From Anthopleura xanthogrammica (taxonomy: Eukaryota; Cnidaria; Anthozoa; Actiniaria; Actiniidae): DNA of 64,000 bases. Made by a program: the position numbers and the translations under genes. The notes beneath the pieces were generated by a model. The model was not told the DNA's origin and searched no databases. It worked only from the letters and a program-made list of their open reading frames with translations. Positions 36,950-48,230 of this stretch are shown here, piece after piece; position 1 is the stretch's first letter, and each line of letters opens with the position of its first letter. The stretch lies in contig OZ025215.1 in the NCBI GenBank assembly GCA_964019055.1, forward strand, positions 12,309,020 to 12,373,019. The letters are read 5' to 3'.

Positions 36950-39900
36950 TTATGTGGTAAGCTTCCAGGGTTCGCCATTTATATTCTTATAAGGACCTAG
37001 ATTAAAAATATATTCCCGATGATCCTTCTTATCCTGACAATACGTATACCTTGACTTCTCGCATGAGCATTTGATACATATAAATTGTAGAGTATCGCCT
37101 ATCCGGGAGTGCGCAAATGTACAATACGCTGGAGCCTTACCCACTGTATGCCTCGAGCACTCTTCGGACTTATCAGCACCTCGCACCGACACCCCATGTC
37201 GCATGCGTCCTTTATCATCAATAAACATAGGCTTAAACTGGATTTTACGAGCTGACAGGATATGCTTGCCATCTATTGGTAACCAACCCTTGGGTAATTC
37301 AGATTTAGGCTTTGATGTGGCCTCTATATATTCTTGACTAGCCATAAGCTTCTCTAGATAAGATCTAAGACTCGCTGTACCAATATCTTTAAGATTATTT
37401 CCCACGACCCCGCTAGTGGCATTTTCCACGGAGATTTCGTCACATTTAGAGAATGTGCTGCCCGTTTCTTTGGGACGTATTACTGGGGTATGTGAAGACA
37501 TGGACTTGATATAAGGTGGAGGACTCGTGAATGATGCTGGAGGGCTGGATAAAGGAGGAGGGGAGGGGTGGGGCATGCTGCTTGAGCGAGGTCTGATTTC
37601 TTTATTATCCGCTGCTTTAGCTGGAATAAAGTTTGACAAGAATATGTCAGTACAAAAAATTACAGTATCCCGTGTCCAACCGAAGAAACTATAACACTGA
37701 ATATAAACCCCTTGCAGTATGTCACAATGCAGCTCAATTTGGAGGACAAAACAATATGTTCCAATTCTCAGGAGATTGAAATTCTTTTGTTTTGTCCTCC
37801 AAATTGAGGTTCTTTGACGTGACGTGAAAGGGGTGTATATCAGAAAGGACAACAAAATTATCATGTTCAATAAGAAATGCAACATAAAATGCAACGACAG
37901 CACCAAGAACAGCATCTGAACAATATTATCAACAAAGGCAGCAACAATAACAGTCGCATCAACATAAACAACACTGAACAGCAAGTGACGTCATCTTTAT
38001 AAGCTACCTGCATAGCAACAGCAAACAGCAAACAACAGCAATAACAGTATTGTCAACAACAACAACAAAACAACATTGTCTGTTAAAGTAGTTAGTTAGG
38101 TAATGCACCCGAATATGAAAAACATGAAACATACATTCAAGTAAATTCTCTGAATTTGAAATACAGCTGAATAACTGTAAAAAATATTTGTTCATATAAG
38201 GAATTTTTTTTTTAGGATGAAAAAGATTCCTCAAATTGAAAATTATTACATACACTAGTAAATATATATTTTCTGCAAATAACTGATAGAAATACTCACC
38301 AGAAGCAATCTGTTTTTCTTTAAGAGCAGCTGCATATGACTGTTGTTTCTCCTCTGCCACCAAAGACCTCTCTATCGCCAGATCTTCTCTCTCATCCAGT
38401 ACATCATTATGTCTATCAAAGCTATTAATTCTATGACTATTGGACCTGGTATCATTACTCTGATCACCAGCCATCATATCAGGTAATGAAGGAGACTGGA
38501 TAGGACTGACATCTCGACTCGCTGAGGTGATTATTGGACCCCCTCCCAACACTCCAAGCCAACCACATCTTCCAAGGTCTTCATTAACCGTTGGTTGATA
38601 ATGATATAAATTATTGGTCCACATTTGAGGCTCAAATACCTGTGGGTGTGGTGCTGGGCTCTGCTGCGGCATGAAGGTTGGTCTTATATTTACATCACCA
38701 TTATTAAGATGCTGATTTCCAGCCGGGCCTATATGGTCTGTGAATCCTAGGCTGTTCATCTGATCCACTAAAGAGTACTGACCATAAGCGTTCCCTGGGG
38801 AGTGATTGTAGCCACTTCCTATCACACCGGGGTGGTGAGAGTAAGCGTTTTGCTCATCATATGTTTGTGTTGTGGCATCGACAGTAAGCACAGTTGCTTG
38901 CATTGCCTGTTGGACCATGGTTGTCTTATACTTCACACCTAATTTATCGCTGCCCTGGTTAATGTCAGGGCCATTCATTCTTGAACACCATTTTATCCAT
39001 AACTTTACAATAGGAATACACTGCCCAAGAGGTATATTTATTTCCTACAAAGTTAACATGTAACAGTCATTAAAAAACTTAAACTTCACAATTTGGTAGG
39101 GTTAATATAATAATAATAATTAATAATAATTTATTCATTTATAGTGCGCAAATATATATCAACTCACTGTTTTCAAATGGGCATTACAACAATTATAAAA
39201 ATACAATGTAATTAATTCTAAAAGACTCTAAAAACTATTGAAAAACTAAAAAGAAAGAGACAATTGATTTAAGAAATTGATTTGAATTATTTAAGAAATT
39301 ATTGACATTGAAAAAAAAATCACTAGTATTCTAAATTTACGTATGTCTAGTACAATATTTTCTATTTGATATGTATATACAGTATAGGCGGATATGTTTT
39401 AGGATCTAATGTGTATATAATAGCAGATATCAGAACCACAATCCACTGTCCCTAAACAACCGCTTCAAGTCGCGGTCAACAATGGGTTACACAGTAATTT
39501 TCATCAAGGCCCTTCTAGATCAAATTAGAATTTAGAAGCTGATTTTTGCAGAGGGAGTAAATCTGAAGAACTCATAGAAAACCCTTGAAGCACAGGAGAG
39601 AACCAACAAACTCTGCTCACATATGACACAGAGCATGGCAGGACTCGAACCCAGATTGCATTGGTGAGAGGCAAACCCTCTCTCTATGCCACCCAAGCTT
39701 CCCTAATTAACATATTCAATTAGCAAATTTCACTTGCCAAAACAAAGAAATCACTAGTATTTTATAGTTGACTAGAGCCAAGTTCAAGCCTTCAAAACCA
39801 TGAAAAAATCAGTTCTATGTCAAATTTTTTGACCCATGCCTGAGTAGAAATTATATACTTATCCATTGGCAAACAATTTGTTTGATCGGCAGTTCATTTG

Positions 39901-41094
39901 TCAAGCCAGAGGAATAATTGACCTATCAAACCCAAGTGTAGCTGGTCAAATGTCCAGAGAATGGGAATTATTTACCAGTCAAGTGGTCATTTTTACTGGA
40001 CATTTGTCCGATGACTGGCGCTTCTATTTGCAGCCTTGCATTGGTGAAGCTATTAAAGTATGGCAAACTATCAATGGCAAAAAAATATCAATGTATTTAC
40101 CCTTAAAAGGTTTTTTAGCTCATCTTCTGTGTCCATATATTGTAACGTTCTGTCCTGTGAATTCAAAATGAGGTAAAAATTATTACACCTTCTAATTATT
40201 GATACCCTAAAATAACCTCTGGGTTGATCCAAGTCAGGGCATGGCTAACTCACAGATTGAATTTAGGAGATTCCAGAGAAAACTCCTCAATTCATAAAGG
40301 AGAGACCTAACAAACTCAAATGTGATACCAAATCCAGAAGCCAAGACCCCAGAAATGAGAGGTAAGTACACTTCTGCTACAATATGCTTTTTATTGTTTT
40401 GGTCCCCGGATTGATGCTAAATGCTAGAGAGATTTCATAATTGGGGGACAGCCTATGTATGGCATGGTAACAATACTAGAATTGAGTACAATAGAGTAAT
40501 TTTTGCATGACTTGTACCGTGAGATGCCAGCTACTGTGCATCACACTATAACATGGTACAGAATAAATGGCATTTATATTATTTTCAGAACAAATGACAA
40601 GCTCAGGGCTTGAAATAACAGCTGGTCATTGGGCAATCTCTGGCCAGAATAGTCCCCTTCACAGTTCCCTGCACCATCTTGAAAAGTAGCTGGGCCTTTT
40701 CGTCTCACTTTTGTGCCAAGGCCCCGGCTACCTTTCAAGATGGTGCAGGGAACTGAGAAGGGGAGTATTGTTCAGTCAAATCTTTGCCTTGCCAGTCATT
40801 TTGACTAGTAACCTTGAGCCAGAAATGAGGTATGACCGAGCTAAGACTAACTTGGCCAGTGATCATGGCCAGCGACTGAACAGCTGTTATATTAAATCCT
40901 GCATGCTAGTATGTATTACAGTGTGGATACCCCAACTGGACCACTCTGATAAACTAGTATCATTAACCAATCATATTGTGATATTTAGTTCAAGGGATCC
41001 TTACCTGTATACAGTGTTGAACAATCACTTGCTTTAAGTCAGGCATCCCTAACTCATCCAGGACAGTAAATATCCCTTTATATGCACTCTCCAT
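36950..41094 (-). CDS. Unidentified protein with a Pro/Ser-rich centre and a Cys/His-rich C-terminus
   Basis: I do not recognise this gene. Three coding exons on the minus strand, 41094-41005, 39044-38300 and 37620-36950, join in consistent phases and give 501 residues. The ATG at 41094 has a good context (aagaATGg); an upstream 5' UTR exon is likely. Residues 1-55 look helical (YKGIFTVLDELGMPDLKQVI, then PIVKLWIKWC). The middle is rich in Gln, Ser, Pro and Asn, with a charged helix (EREDLAIERSLVAEEKQQ) and PPP runs. The last 120 residues hold clustered Cys and His (CSRH, CTFAH, CIKCSC) that could bind zinc. Length, disordered centre and lack of signal peptide suggest a nuclear or cytoplasmic regulator. 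It shares a divergent promoter region with ALG6. Confidence 0.72.
37704..37838. mobile_element. Full copy of the 'tagacccctt' MITE family
   Basis: The ends are accccttgcag and gtgaaaggggt. Inside, caatttggaggacaaaacaa pairs with ttgttttgtcctccaaattg. It lies in intron 2 of the unidentified minus-strand gene; an open frame through it is intron sequence. Confidence 0.85.
39100..39190 (-). mobile_element. Retroposon 3' tail with ATT repeat
   Basis: The minus strand reads tatttgcgcactataaatga followed by att repeats, close to the gcgctatataaataaag plus (ATT)n tail at 59815-59910. Probably the 3' end of a related LINE or SINE. Confidence 0.5.
39530..39705 (-). mobile_element. SINE copy, minus orientation
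   Basis: It has the shared aacccttgaagcacaggaga body and, on the minus strand, a B-box-like gggttcgagtcc near 39650-39639. It lies in intron 1 of the unidentified minus-strand gene. Confidence 0.7.
40205..40370 (-). mobile_element. SINE copy, mostly tail
   Basis: Contains gtcagggcatggctaactca and cagattgaattt, the tail unit also seen three times in tandem at 44145-44310, then body sequence to about 40370. Confidence 0.6.
40650..40767. mobile_element. Foldback element with 48-bp arms
   Basis: The arms contain cagttccctgcaccatcttg and its partner caagatggtgcagggaactg. The outer parts, agtccccttc and gaaggggagt, pair less exactly. The loop is about 20 bp. Confidence 0.75.
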
Positions 41095-41190
41095 TCTTGT
41101 AATATCTATATACTGTATAATATCTACAGAAGCAAAACATGGAATAAGAAGCATGTCAAAACACGATAAAAATGCCTTAAGTAGGGATCT

Positions 41191-41404
41191 TTAAGGCTGG
41201 CCTTACACAGTACCAGATGAATTTTTAACATTTCAAAAAAATTGTACATTGAGGCTTTCTGTTTACATTGAACTGTGCTATCGGAACAAAAAATTCAAAT
41301 ACCTAGCGTTGCAAATTAAAAAGATGGTTCTGTGTAAATGGTATGAACTGGTCAAATATTTGAATGGTTAAATATTTCTCCAGTACCATGTAAGGCCAGC
41401 CTAA
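41191..41404. mobile_element. MITE with about 25-bp inverted repeats
   Basis: The left end is ttaaggctggccttacacag and the right end is atgtaaggccagcct. It is about 214 bp, non-coding, and lies just upstream of the first coding exon of the unidentified gene. Confidence 0.75.
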
Positions 41405-42554
41405 AAACTCAAATTTAATACCATAGTCGACAAAAAATCTAAATTTAAATATATTAAAAAAGAGAAAACAGAAGCGAAGGCCAAATATACTTCTGAAAAA
41501 GGAATATTTTTTATAATATTTAATTTTGCAAAGCATTATTATATGGCTTCATTACAGTAAAGTTCGAAAGTCAAAAAACTTTTCTCCCATATGTCTCTCA
41601 TTAACTGTGAATTCCCTAAAAATTTAACTGGAATTGCCTAGAATATTCTGTTATTCTGAATCCCACGATAGTTTTATACTTGGGTCATAAGAAGATCTAA
41701 GCAAATAGTTTATATAAAGAAGAATATATATCACTATATTATAGTCAAATAAAGTACGAAAGCAATACAATGTACAATATTTATAGAGTATTTCTAGGTC
41801 TTCTATAGGTTTCGAGAAGCTCAAAAATGAAATTCGAAATTCTTTCTTAAAAGTGTATAATCTTACAGAAAATTTGAAAAGACATTACCCGAAATAACGA
41901 TCTAATAAGCCGTTATCATAAACTTGTGTTAATGATACCACTGCTACATCAATGTTAATAAATTATGCATACAAGTCCTAGTAAGTCGATTATATTTGAT
42001 GTTTTGAAATATCTTTTGAGATTACTTCCAAGAATTTGATTGTCTAGGTAAAAAAACAATGGTTTGGGGGTACGCTATGAAGCTTTAAAGCCAGAGATAT
42101 CGATGTAGTAGTTTTTGGAAGTTTTTTGGATAATTTTTAAGCGATTTTTTACGCTGGTTTTGTTTCACTACATTAGCGCCAAAACAAAAACAACTACTTT
42201 GTGAAACCAAAAATTACGATACATAGTATTAACGCCTGGTGTTTTATCAAGGGACTGTACTATTTTAGATAAACGAAACAAGACAGTTAAAGTAAAGGTG
42301 AATTAAAGATAAACTATAAACACAAGTTGTTTAGTCGTTTATACTCTACGAAAATCCACAAACAAACTGTCTCGTACGAATCTAACTGCACACAAAACTA
42401 CAACTTTATATCAATAAAAATCCAACATTCTCTTAATAAATGCACTCCAGCAGTAAATTTAAACCCTATTTGACCTACCTTAATAGTTCTCTAACTATAC
42501 ACTGTGTTTAAACAGGGTTTTTTGGTCCAATTTTTCAACCTTTTCATAAATGAT

Positions 42555-42837
42555 CCGCCATCTTGGAATTGGGCGCTTCGGCTCGACAACAAGGCGGGGA
42601 TGGCCTGGGTCTAGTCTTTTGGAGTCCCTTTGTAAATCTGTCTGACTTTTATCACAAATTTAAAAAAGAAATTAAAAATCATCACTAAAATACTCAATAT
42701 TAGACTATAATGAATGGCTCTTCACTTTAGGAAACAAAAATAATTCCGTTATAATTATTTTACTGAAAGGTTTCCGTTTCGTTATCAGCTTCCGGTCGCA
42801 CGAGGGTCTGGGTCTTAGTATTTCATCAAGATGGCGG
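42555..42837. promoter_or_regulatory. Divergent promoter with two opposed YY1-type motifs
   Basis: AAGATGGCGG is present on the plus strand at 42828-42837, pointing to ALG6 (ATG at 42915). It is also on the minus strand at 42564-42555, pointing to the unidentified gene. An ETS-like gcttccgg lies at 42788-42795. AAGATGGCGG near a start site is a known YY1-type core promoter element of housekeeping genes. No TATA box is evident. Confidence 0.6.
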
Positions 42838-42914
42838 CTGTCTAGAAGCCTTTGTCTGAAGAGACAGAAATTTGTTATTTTTGACAGGTATTTTGGATCT
42901 GATTGCTATCATTA

Positions 42915-45900
42915 ATGGCTGAAACTTTCTATTCGGTATTGCTTTGTGTATTTGGAGCGGTGGTGCTACGATGGAGCGTTTCTCTCGGACCTTATTCTGG
43001 TAGGTTTGTGAAGAGTCCGTCTCTTTCTTCGTTCATGATTTTCGCGAATAAATAGAAAATTCCTTTAAAATATACTTGGAGAAGACTACTAATACTTGAA
43101 TAATTTCTTTATTCACGACAGGTTGTAAATCTGCAACATTAATATCCCCTCCCCCTCTTTTGCCCTTTCTTTCATCATACTAGCTTTATCATACTGTACA
43201 TTATTTGCCCCACCATCCTACCCTTGGGTATGACTTGAATTTAATCTAAAAATTAGAAACAACTTGTTCTTTTTAAATTTCTTTACCTGATTCCAGGAAA
43301 CAGCTGATGTCTGTTGTTGTTGTTGTTGTAGTTGTACAGTATACATGTACGTAGTTGTTACTGTTGTTGTTGTTGATGATGATGATGTTGTTGTTGTATA
43401 CAGGGAAGGGAAAGTCTCCAATGTTTGGTGACTACGAAGCACAGCGGCATTGGCAAGAAATCACTTACAATCTACCAATAAGTCAATGGTGAGCTTTATC
43501 TCCACAACTGTTCAACAGAAACCCCCAAATTCACTTTAGTGACCACAAACCAATGGCTCCAAGTCAAGGTTGGACTTGATCAAATACAGTAAATGTATGA
43601 ATCTTGACTTAGAACCATTGTTTTGTGGTTACTTACAGCGCATTCCAATCACACGCGTGAATCACAAAATAAGGTTTTGGTGGACATCAATCAAAGTGTT
43701 TCCATGACATTGTTGGAAAACACAAAGTTATCAAGGTGCATGCCATATGGAATGTTGTTTCATGCCTTGACTGATGTCCACCAAAACTAACTTTGTCACA
43801 AGAGCAAATTGTACAATTTCATGGGTGTTATCAGGAAGTGCTGTAAGCAAAATTGACAGGAAATATCTTTTGTTATATTCATATTTTTAGGTATTTTAAC
43901 ACAAGTGACAACAATCTTCAATACTGGGGCCTTGATTATCCTCCACTGACTGCATACCATAGTTGGGTATGTGGCTGGCTGGCACACAAGATTGACCCAA
44001 GCTGGGTAAAACTGAACAATTCACATGGTTATGAAAGTCGAGAGCACAAGCTCTTCATGCGCTACACAGGTATATCTATAACATTCTGTTTTCTTTTTCA
44101 TCTTATAAGAAACCCTTAATTCCATTGAACAATAAAATACATTCTGGTCCAAACTGATGAGTCAGGACATGGCTAACTCACAGATCAAAACCCTGAAGCA
44201 ACCTTGATCTGGACTGACCTGTCAGGGCATGGCTTACTCACAGATCAAACCCTGAAACAACCTCTGGTCCAATCTGAGTCAGGGCATTGCTAACTCACAG
44301 ATTGAATGCAAAGGGATTTTAATTTTTCCTCAAGCCCAAACTTACATGTATTTTTCATGTGTTTTTTTTTTCAGCATTAGGTGCTGACATCCTAGTTTAT
44401 TTTCCTGCTGTATTTTTCTTCTGTCTATTATGTATTCCTGGAAAATCCAGAGTCCACAAGGTATTTTTAGGATCCACTGTTTTTTTATTGAGATGGAATC
44501 ATATAATTATCTTTTTGGCTTTTCTTCTTGTGCTAATGAAATCCCATCATCATGTACTACTACTGTACATGTACTGAATGAAGACACAAAACCTTTTTGG
44601 GTTGACTTATATTTTAGAACAGATCATAACACAATAATTGCCTGTACATTTTAGGTTCTTATCGCTGCTGTTATGTTGATTTACCCTGGTTTGGCATTAA
44701 TAGACCATGGCCATTTTCAGTATCCTTTAACTGCAAACTGGAAGGTTCAGACAACCTTTTCAAAGGGTAATGTTTGAGTATTTCAATTGATGGTCCTAGA
44801 GCTATTCTCAAAGATATGAGAATTTTCAAGTTATGAGAATGGGAGGAACTACTTGCAAGTAAATTGATTATAAATATCGTCACTCACTATCCCTTTGTTA
44901 TGCCTTTAGCCTGTTCAATACAAATGTTCTGCATATAACATATCTTCAGTATGTTTCCAAATTAGGGCATGACTAACTTGCAGATTGAGTCACAGAGCTT
45001 GAGTATATTCCTTAACATTTCCTAGATATAATGCTGTTAGTTTAGGCTTGTGCGTGTGGGGTGTTATAGGATTATGTATGGACTATGACATGTTAGGGTC
45101 AGTTGCTTTCATGTTGGCTCTAAGCTACAAACAGATGGAACTTTATCATGCAATGCCATTTTTCTTCTATCTTCTTGGGAAGACATTCACTATAAATTCA
45201 TGGTAAGTCTATAGACACCTCGCAGCATGTCGGAATGCAGCTCAATTTAGAGGACAAAACAATAGGTTCCAATTCTCAGGAGATTGAAATTCTTTTGTTT
45301 TGTTCTCCAAATTGAGCTGCTTTCACGTCACTTGAAAGGGGTCTATTCGGTGTAGATGTTGATAATTGTTTGCAAATCAAACTAGTTACACTACAATTTA
45401 TGGACTTTAATTACTTTTCCTTCAGGTTTGGCAGACTTCTTTACTTGTCAAAACTAGGTGTTGCTGTCATAGGAACTTTTGTGATATGGTAAGTTTATTC
45501 CTTTGCTTCATTATTGATTCACTAGATGTGTTAATCTCGCTCTCTTCATTCCCAGCTGGTTTCCTTTCCTATCCAACCCTGAAGACTTATCCCAAGTAGT
45601 GCATCGTCTCTTTCCATTTGGAAGGGGGCTGTTTGAGGTGAGTAGTGAGTTAGTAGCAGGGTTAATAGCCCTTTCACGTGACATCAAAGCTGCTTACAAT
45701 AGAGGATAAAACAAAAAAAATTCAATCTCCTGAGAATTGGAAACTATTGTTTTGTCCTCCAAATTAAGCTGCATTCCGACATGCTGCAAGGGGGTCTATA
45801 CACCAACTTTCCCTAATTTTTTGTGTTTCTTTTTTGTTCAGGACAAAGTAGCAAACTTTTGGTGTGCCGCTTCTGTTGTTATTAAGGTGAAAAACATGCT

Positions 45901-47933
45901 GACTCAACAACAAATTATAAAATTAAGGTGAGTGGAATGATTGTTGGGAGACACCATCGCTGGTCACGGCACGTCAAGATGTGCCATACAATATAGTGGT
46001 TTTTGTATGTGGGATACCATAAGCTGGAAAGGTTAGGGCAAATTTGAAGCCATATAGTCGTATCGCATATTACTGTAGTCTCAACTACGTTTTGTGACTG
46101 GATGAATTGTGGGAGACAATGGGAAGCCATTTCAATGCTATGGAATATTGAACCGTACCTTTCAAACTCGAAAATACGAAAACCGCTAGCTTGAGCTACA
46201 GTATATGCTCCACCAATCCACTATCCGAATGGTTTGCCAAACAAAGACCTCAATTCATTGAATAGGCAAGCATTTCTAGGAAAGTTGAAGTTATAAAATG
46301 CTATCTGTAACTTTTTTTTATAGTTTATGGTGCACGTTGATTTCCGTTCTTCCTTCATCGCTCAACCTGTTTAGACATCCATCTGTGGATCGCTTTGTAA
46401 TCAGTCTGGTAAGTTGATGTAAGGGTTTAGTTCTCTTTGAAACACAATAACTTTACAGTGAATATTCTACTGCAAGAATAAAACAAAACAGTAATCTTTG
46501 AATCTCAATCGATCAACAGGTAAACTCTTCCTTGGCATTCTTCCTGTTTTCCTATCAAGTTCATGAAAAGTCAATTCTTCTCGCTGCATTGTAAGTAAAG
46601 CAGATATTCTTTACTCTCTAGCTTTTTTATCAGAAATGGTTTCCCGATATTTTTGATATACAGCAATTTCAAAACGATTTTTTTATATAAGTACTGCATA
46701 TTGCATATTGAATTGCAACTCTAGTCTTTGCTAGGAAACAACTAAAGCTTTCTGGAAAATTTTATATAATATAGTTAATAGACCCCTTGCAGCAAGTTGA
46801 AATGCAGCTCAGTCTGTGGAAGACAAAACAATATGTTCAAAGTCTCAGGAGACTTATTTTGTCCTCCAAATTGAGCTGCATTCCGACGTGCTACAAGGGG
46901 TCTATTTTAATTATAAAATCTCTCATAAAATATTGTAAATATTTTCAGACCTGTCTGTTTGCTGCTGCCATTCAAGCCGTTGCCCTGCACTTGGTTCCTC
47001 CTCATCTCCACTTTTAGGTAAACAGCACTGTACTGTGACCGCAACAAAAAAAATCATTAAACTTGTATAATAATTAATGATGTTAGAGCAGCTTTTGCTT
47101 TGTTGAAAACTGATGGTGCAGTGATTGTGACAGTGCAGAGTCGGAGCATTTTGATTGATTAAGCACTCAATCTCACGTGATGTGATTGGTTCAAAGGATG
47201 TTGTCAATTCCATACCGTAATCGTGACTTTACTGTGTCAGGGCATTTTCATTGGTTGAGCAATGATCTCGCATCCTGTGATTGGTTCAAAGATGTTGTCA
47301 ATTCCGAACAATGCGACATGCAGACAAATGATGGCTGGCATGATTTATTTCTAGTTCAGCAAGTGTGTGCCCTCACCAACTATCTGTCCATTAACCTACA
47401 GACCTTTTTTATGATTTAGCATGTGGCCGCTGTTGGAGAAAGATGGTCTGTTGTTTTCGTACGTTCCAACCATGTTGTTATTCTACGTAGCTGCCTACCA
47501 TGTTGTGAATCTTGGTAAATCATGCAGCAGAACAAAAGGAATGGTAAGATCACGCACTATTCACAAACGTTATATGCCACTGACGATCACCCCGGTTCAC
47601 TCTACACTACTCACCATCACTACTCCTGTTCACCCTAATACTACTCACCATCACCAACACTACTCCTGTTCACCCTATACTACTCACCCGACACTACTCA
47701 TGATTATAAATGTTTGTTTTCATCAATAGTTTTACCTATCTGTGCTGGGAGCTTTGGGTCTACATCTCGCTGCAGCAACCGTAAAGCCTCCTTTACGTTA
47801 TCCAGATCTTTATCCTGTACTGATATCTGTATACTCCTGTGCCCACTTTGTGTTGTTTTTTATCTACTTCAACTACTTACAATTCTCATTGCCTTATTTT
47901 CCAAACATGCTAATGAAAAGCAAACAAGCTTGA
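42915..47933 (+). CDS. ALG6: ALG6, dolichyl-P-Glc:Man9GlcNAc2-PP-dolichol alpha-1,3-glucosyltransferase
   Basis: Adds the first glucose to the lipid-linked N-glycan precursor in the ER membrane, using dolichyl-phosphate glucose. Fourteen exons: 42915-42999, 43404-43488, 43891-44069, 44375-44460, 44655-44719, 45026-45202, 45426-45488, 45556-45637, 45842-45927, 46324-46408, 46520-46590, 46949-47017, 47420-47543, 47730-47933. All phases agree, giving 486 residues against 507 in human ALG6. Diagnostic stretches are [48 protein letters not shown] and [11 protein letters not shown]. The [14 protein letters not shown] segment sets it apart from the paralogue ALG8. Several hydrophobic spans fit a polytopic membrane protein. 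Introns carry four MITE insertions and other foldbacks. No lesion is seen. Confidence 0.96.
43313..43398. repeat. TTG and GAT trinucleotide repeats
   Basis: Runs of ttgttgttg with a gatgatgatgatg block, ending just before the acceptor of ALG6 exon 2 at 43404. Confidence 0.85.
43539..43632. mobile_element. Short foldback element in ALG6 intron 2
   Basis: The arms gtgaccacaaaccaatggct and aaccattgttttgtggttac are imperfect inverted repeats with a central loop. Confidence 0.65.
43662..43801. mobile_element. Foldback MITE related to 6858-7001
   Basis: Inner arms ttggtggacatcaatcaaag and tgactgatgtccaccaaaac, and internal tttccat and aacacaaag, match the vitellogenin intron copy. The outer ends differ (tcacaaaa and tttgtcaca). 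Confidence 0.7.
44145..44310 (-). repeat. Three tandem SINE-tail units
   Basis: The motif gtcagg(g/a)catggct(a/t)actcacagat recurs at about 44161, 44220 and 44278. Related text is at 44963. They are tail fragments of the SINE family. Confidence 0.65.
45211..45346. mobile_element. 'tagacccctt' family MITE, ALG6 intron 6
   Basis: Both ends are present (tagacacctcgcagcatgtc and cttgaaaggggtcta), as is the paired aggacaaaacaa and ttgttttgttct core. Confidence 0.85.
45664..45800. mobile_element. 'tagacccctt' family MITE, ALG6 intron 8
   Basis: Inverted relative to the copy at 45211: it starts tagccctttcacgtgacatc and ends gctgcaagggggtctata. It lies about 40 bp before the exon at 45842. Confidence 0.85.
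46781..46906. mobile_element. 'tagacccctt' family MITE, ALG6 intron 11
   Basis: Starts agaccccttgcagcaagttg and ends gtgctacaaggggtctat, with a shortened core. It lies about 40 bp before the exon at 46949. Confidence 0.85.
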
Positions 47934-48061
47934 TTTTCCCTCTTTTTGCTGGTGCGTCAACATACTTTTAGGAAATAATGTTGAGAATAGTACATCATCT
48001 AGTTAATTGTTACTAAGGTATTCGGAGTGAATCAATATAATATATTGAAAAGGGTTCTCAA

Positions 48062-48067
48062 AATAAA
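48062..48067 (+). terminator. Polyadenylation signal of ALG6
   Basis: AATAAA in aaaataaaataaaat, 129 bases after the stop codon. Confidence 0.6.
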
Positions 48068-48119
48068 ATAAAATATCTTATCAATTCCAGTTGTTTATAA
48101 AAGATTATTTATGGAAGAT

Positions 48120-48230
48120 ATACACCCCTTGCACATGACATCAAAGCAGAATTTCAATCTCCTGAGAATTGTAACCTATTGTTTTGCCCTCCAAATTGAG
48201 CTGCATTCAGACATGCTGCAAGGGGTCTAA
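48120..48230. mobile_element. 'tagacccctt' family MITE, downstream of ALG6
   Basis: Starts acaccccttgcacatgacat and ends catgctgcaaggggtcta, with one arm internally deleted. Confidence 0.8.

Noticed and set aside
36950..37984. 344-codon minus-strand frame read as one exon
   Set aside because: The part above 37620 runs through an intron holding a MITE; a good acceptor (ttattccag) lies just before the conserved-looking part.
39866..40171. 101-codon plus-strand frame
   Set aside because: Lies in an intron of the opposite-strand gene, without motifs or splice context.
40711..41037. 108-codon plus-strand frame
   Set aside because: Overlaps a foldback element and the antisense of a real exon; no family resemblance.
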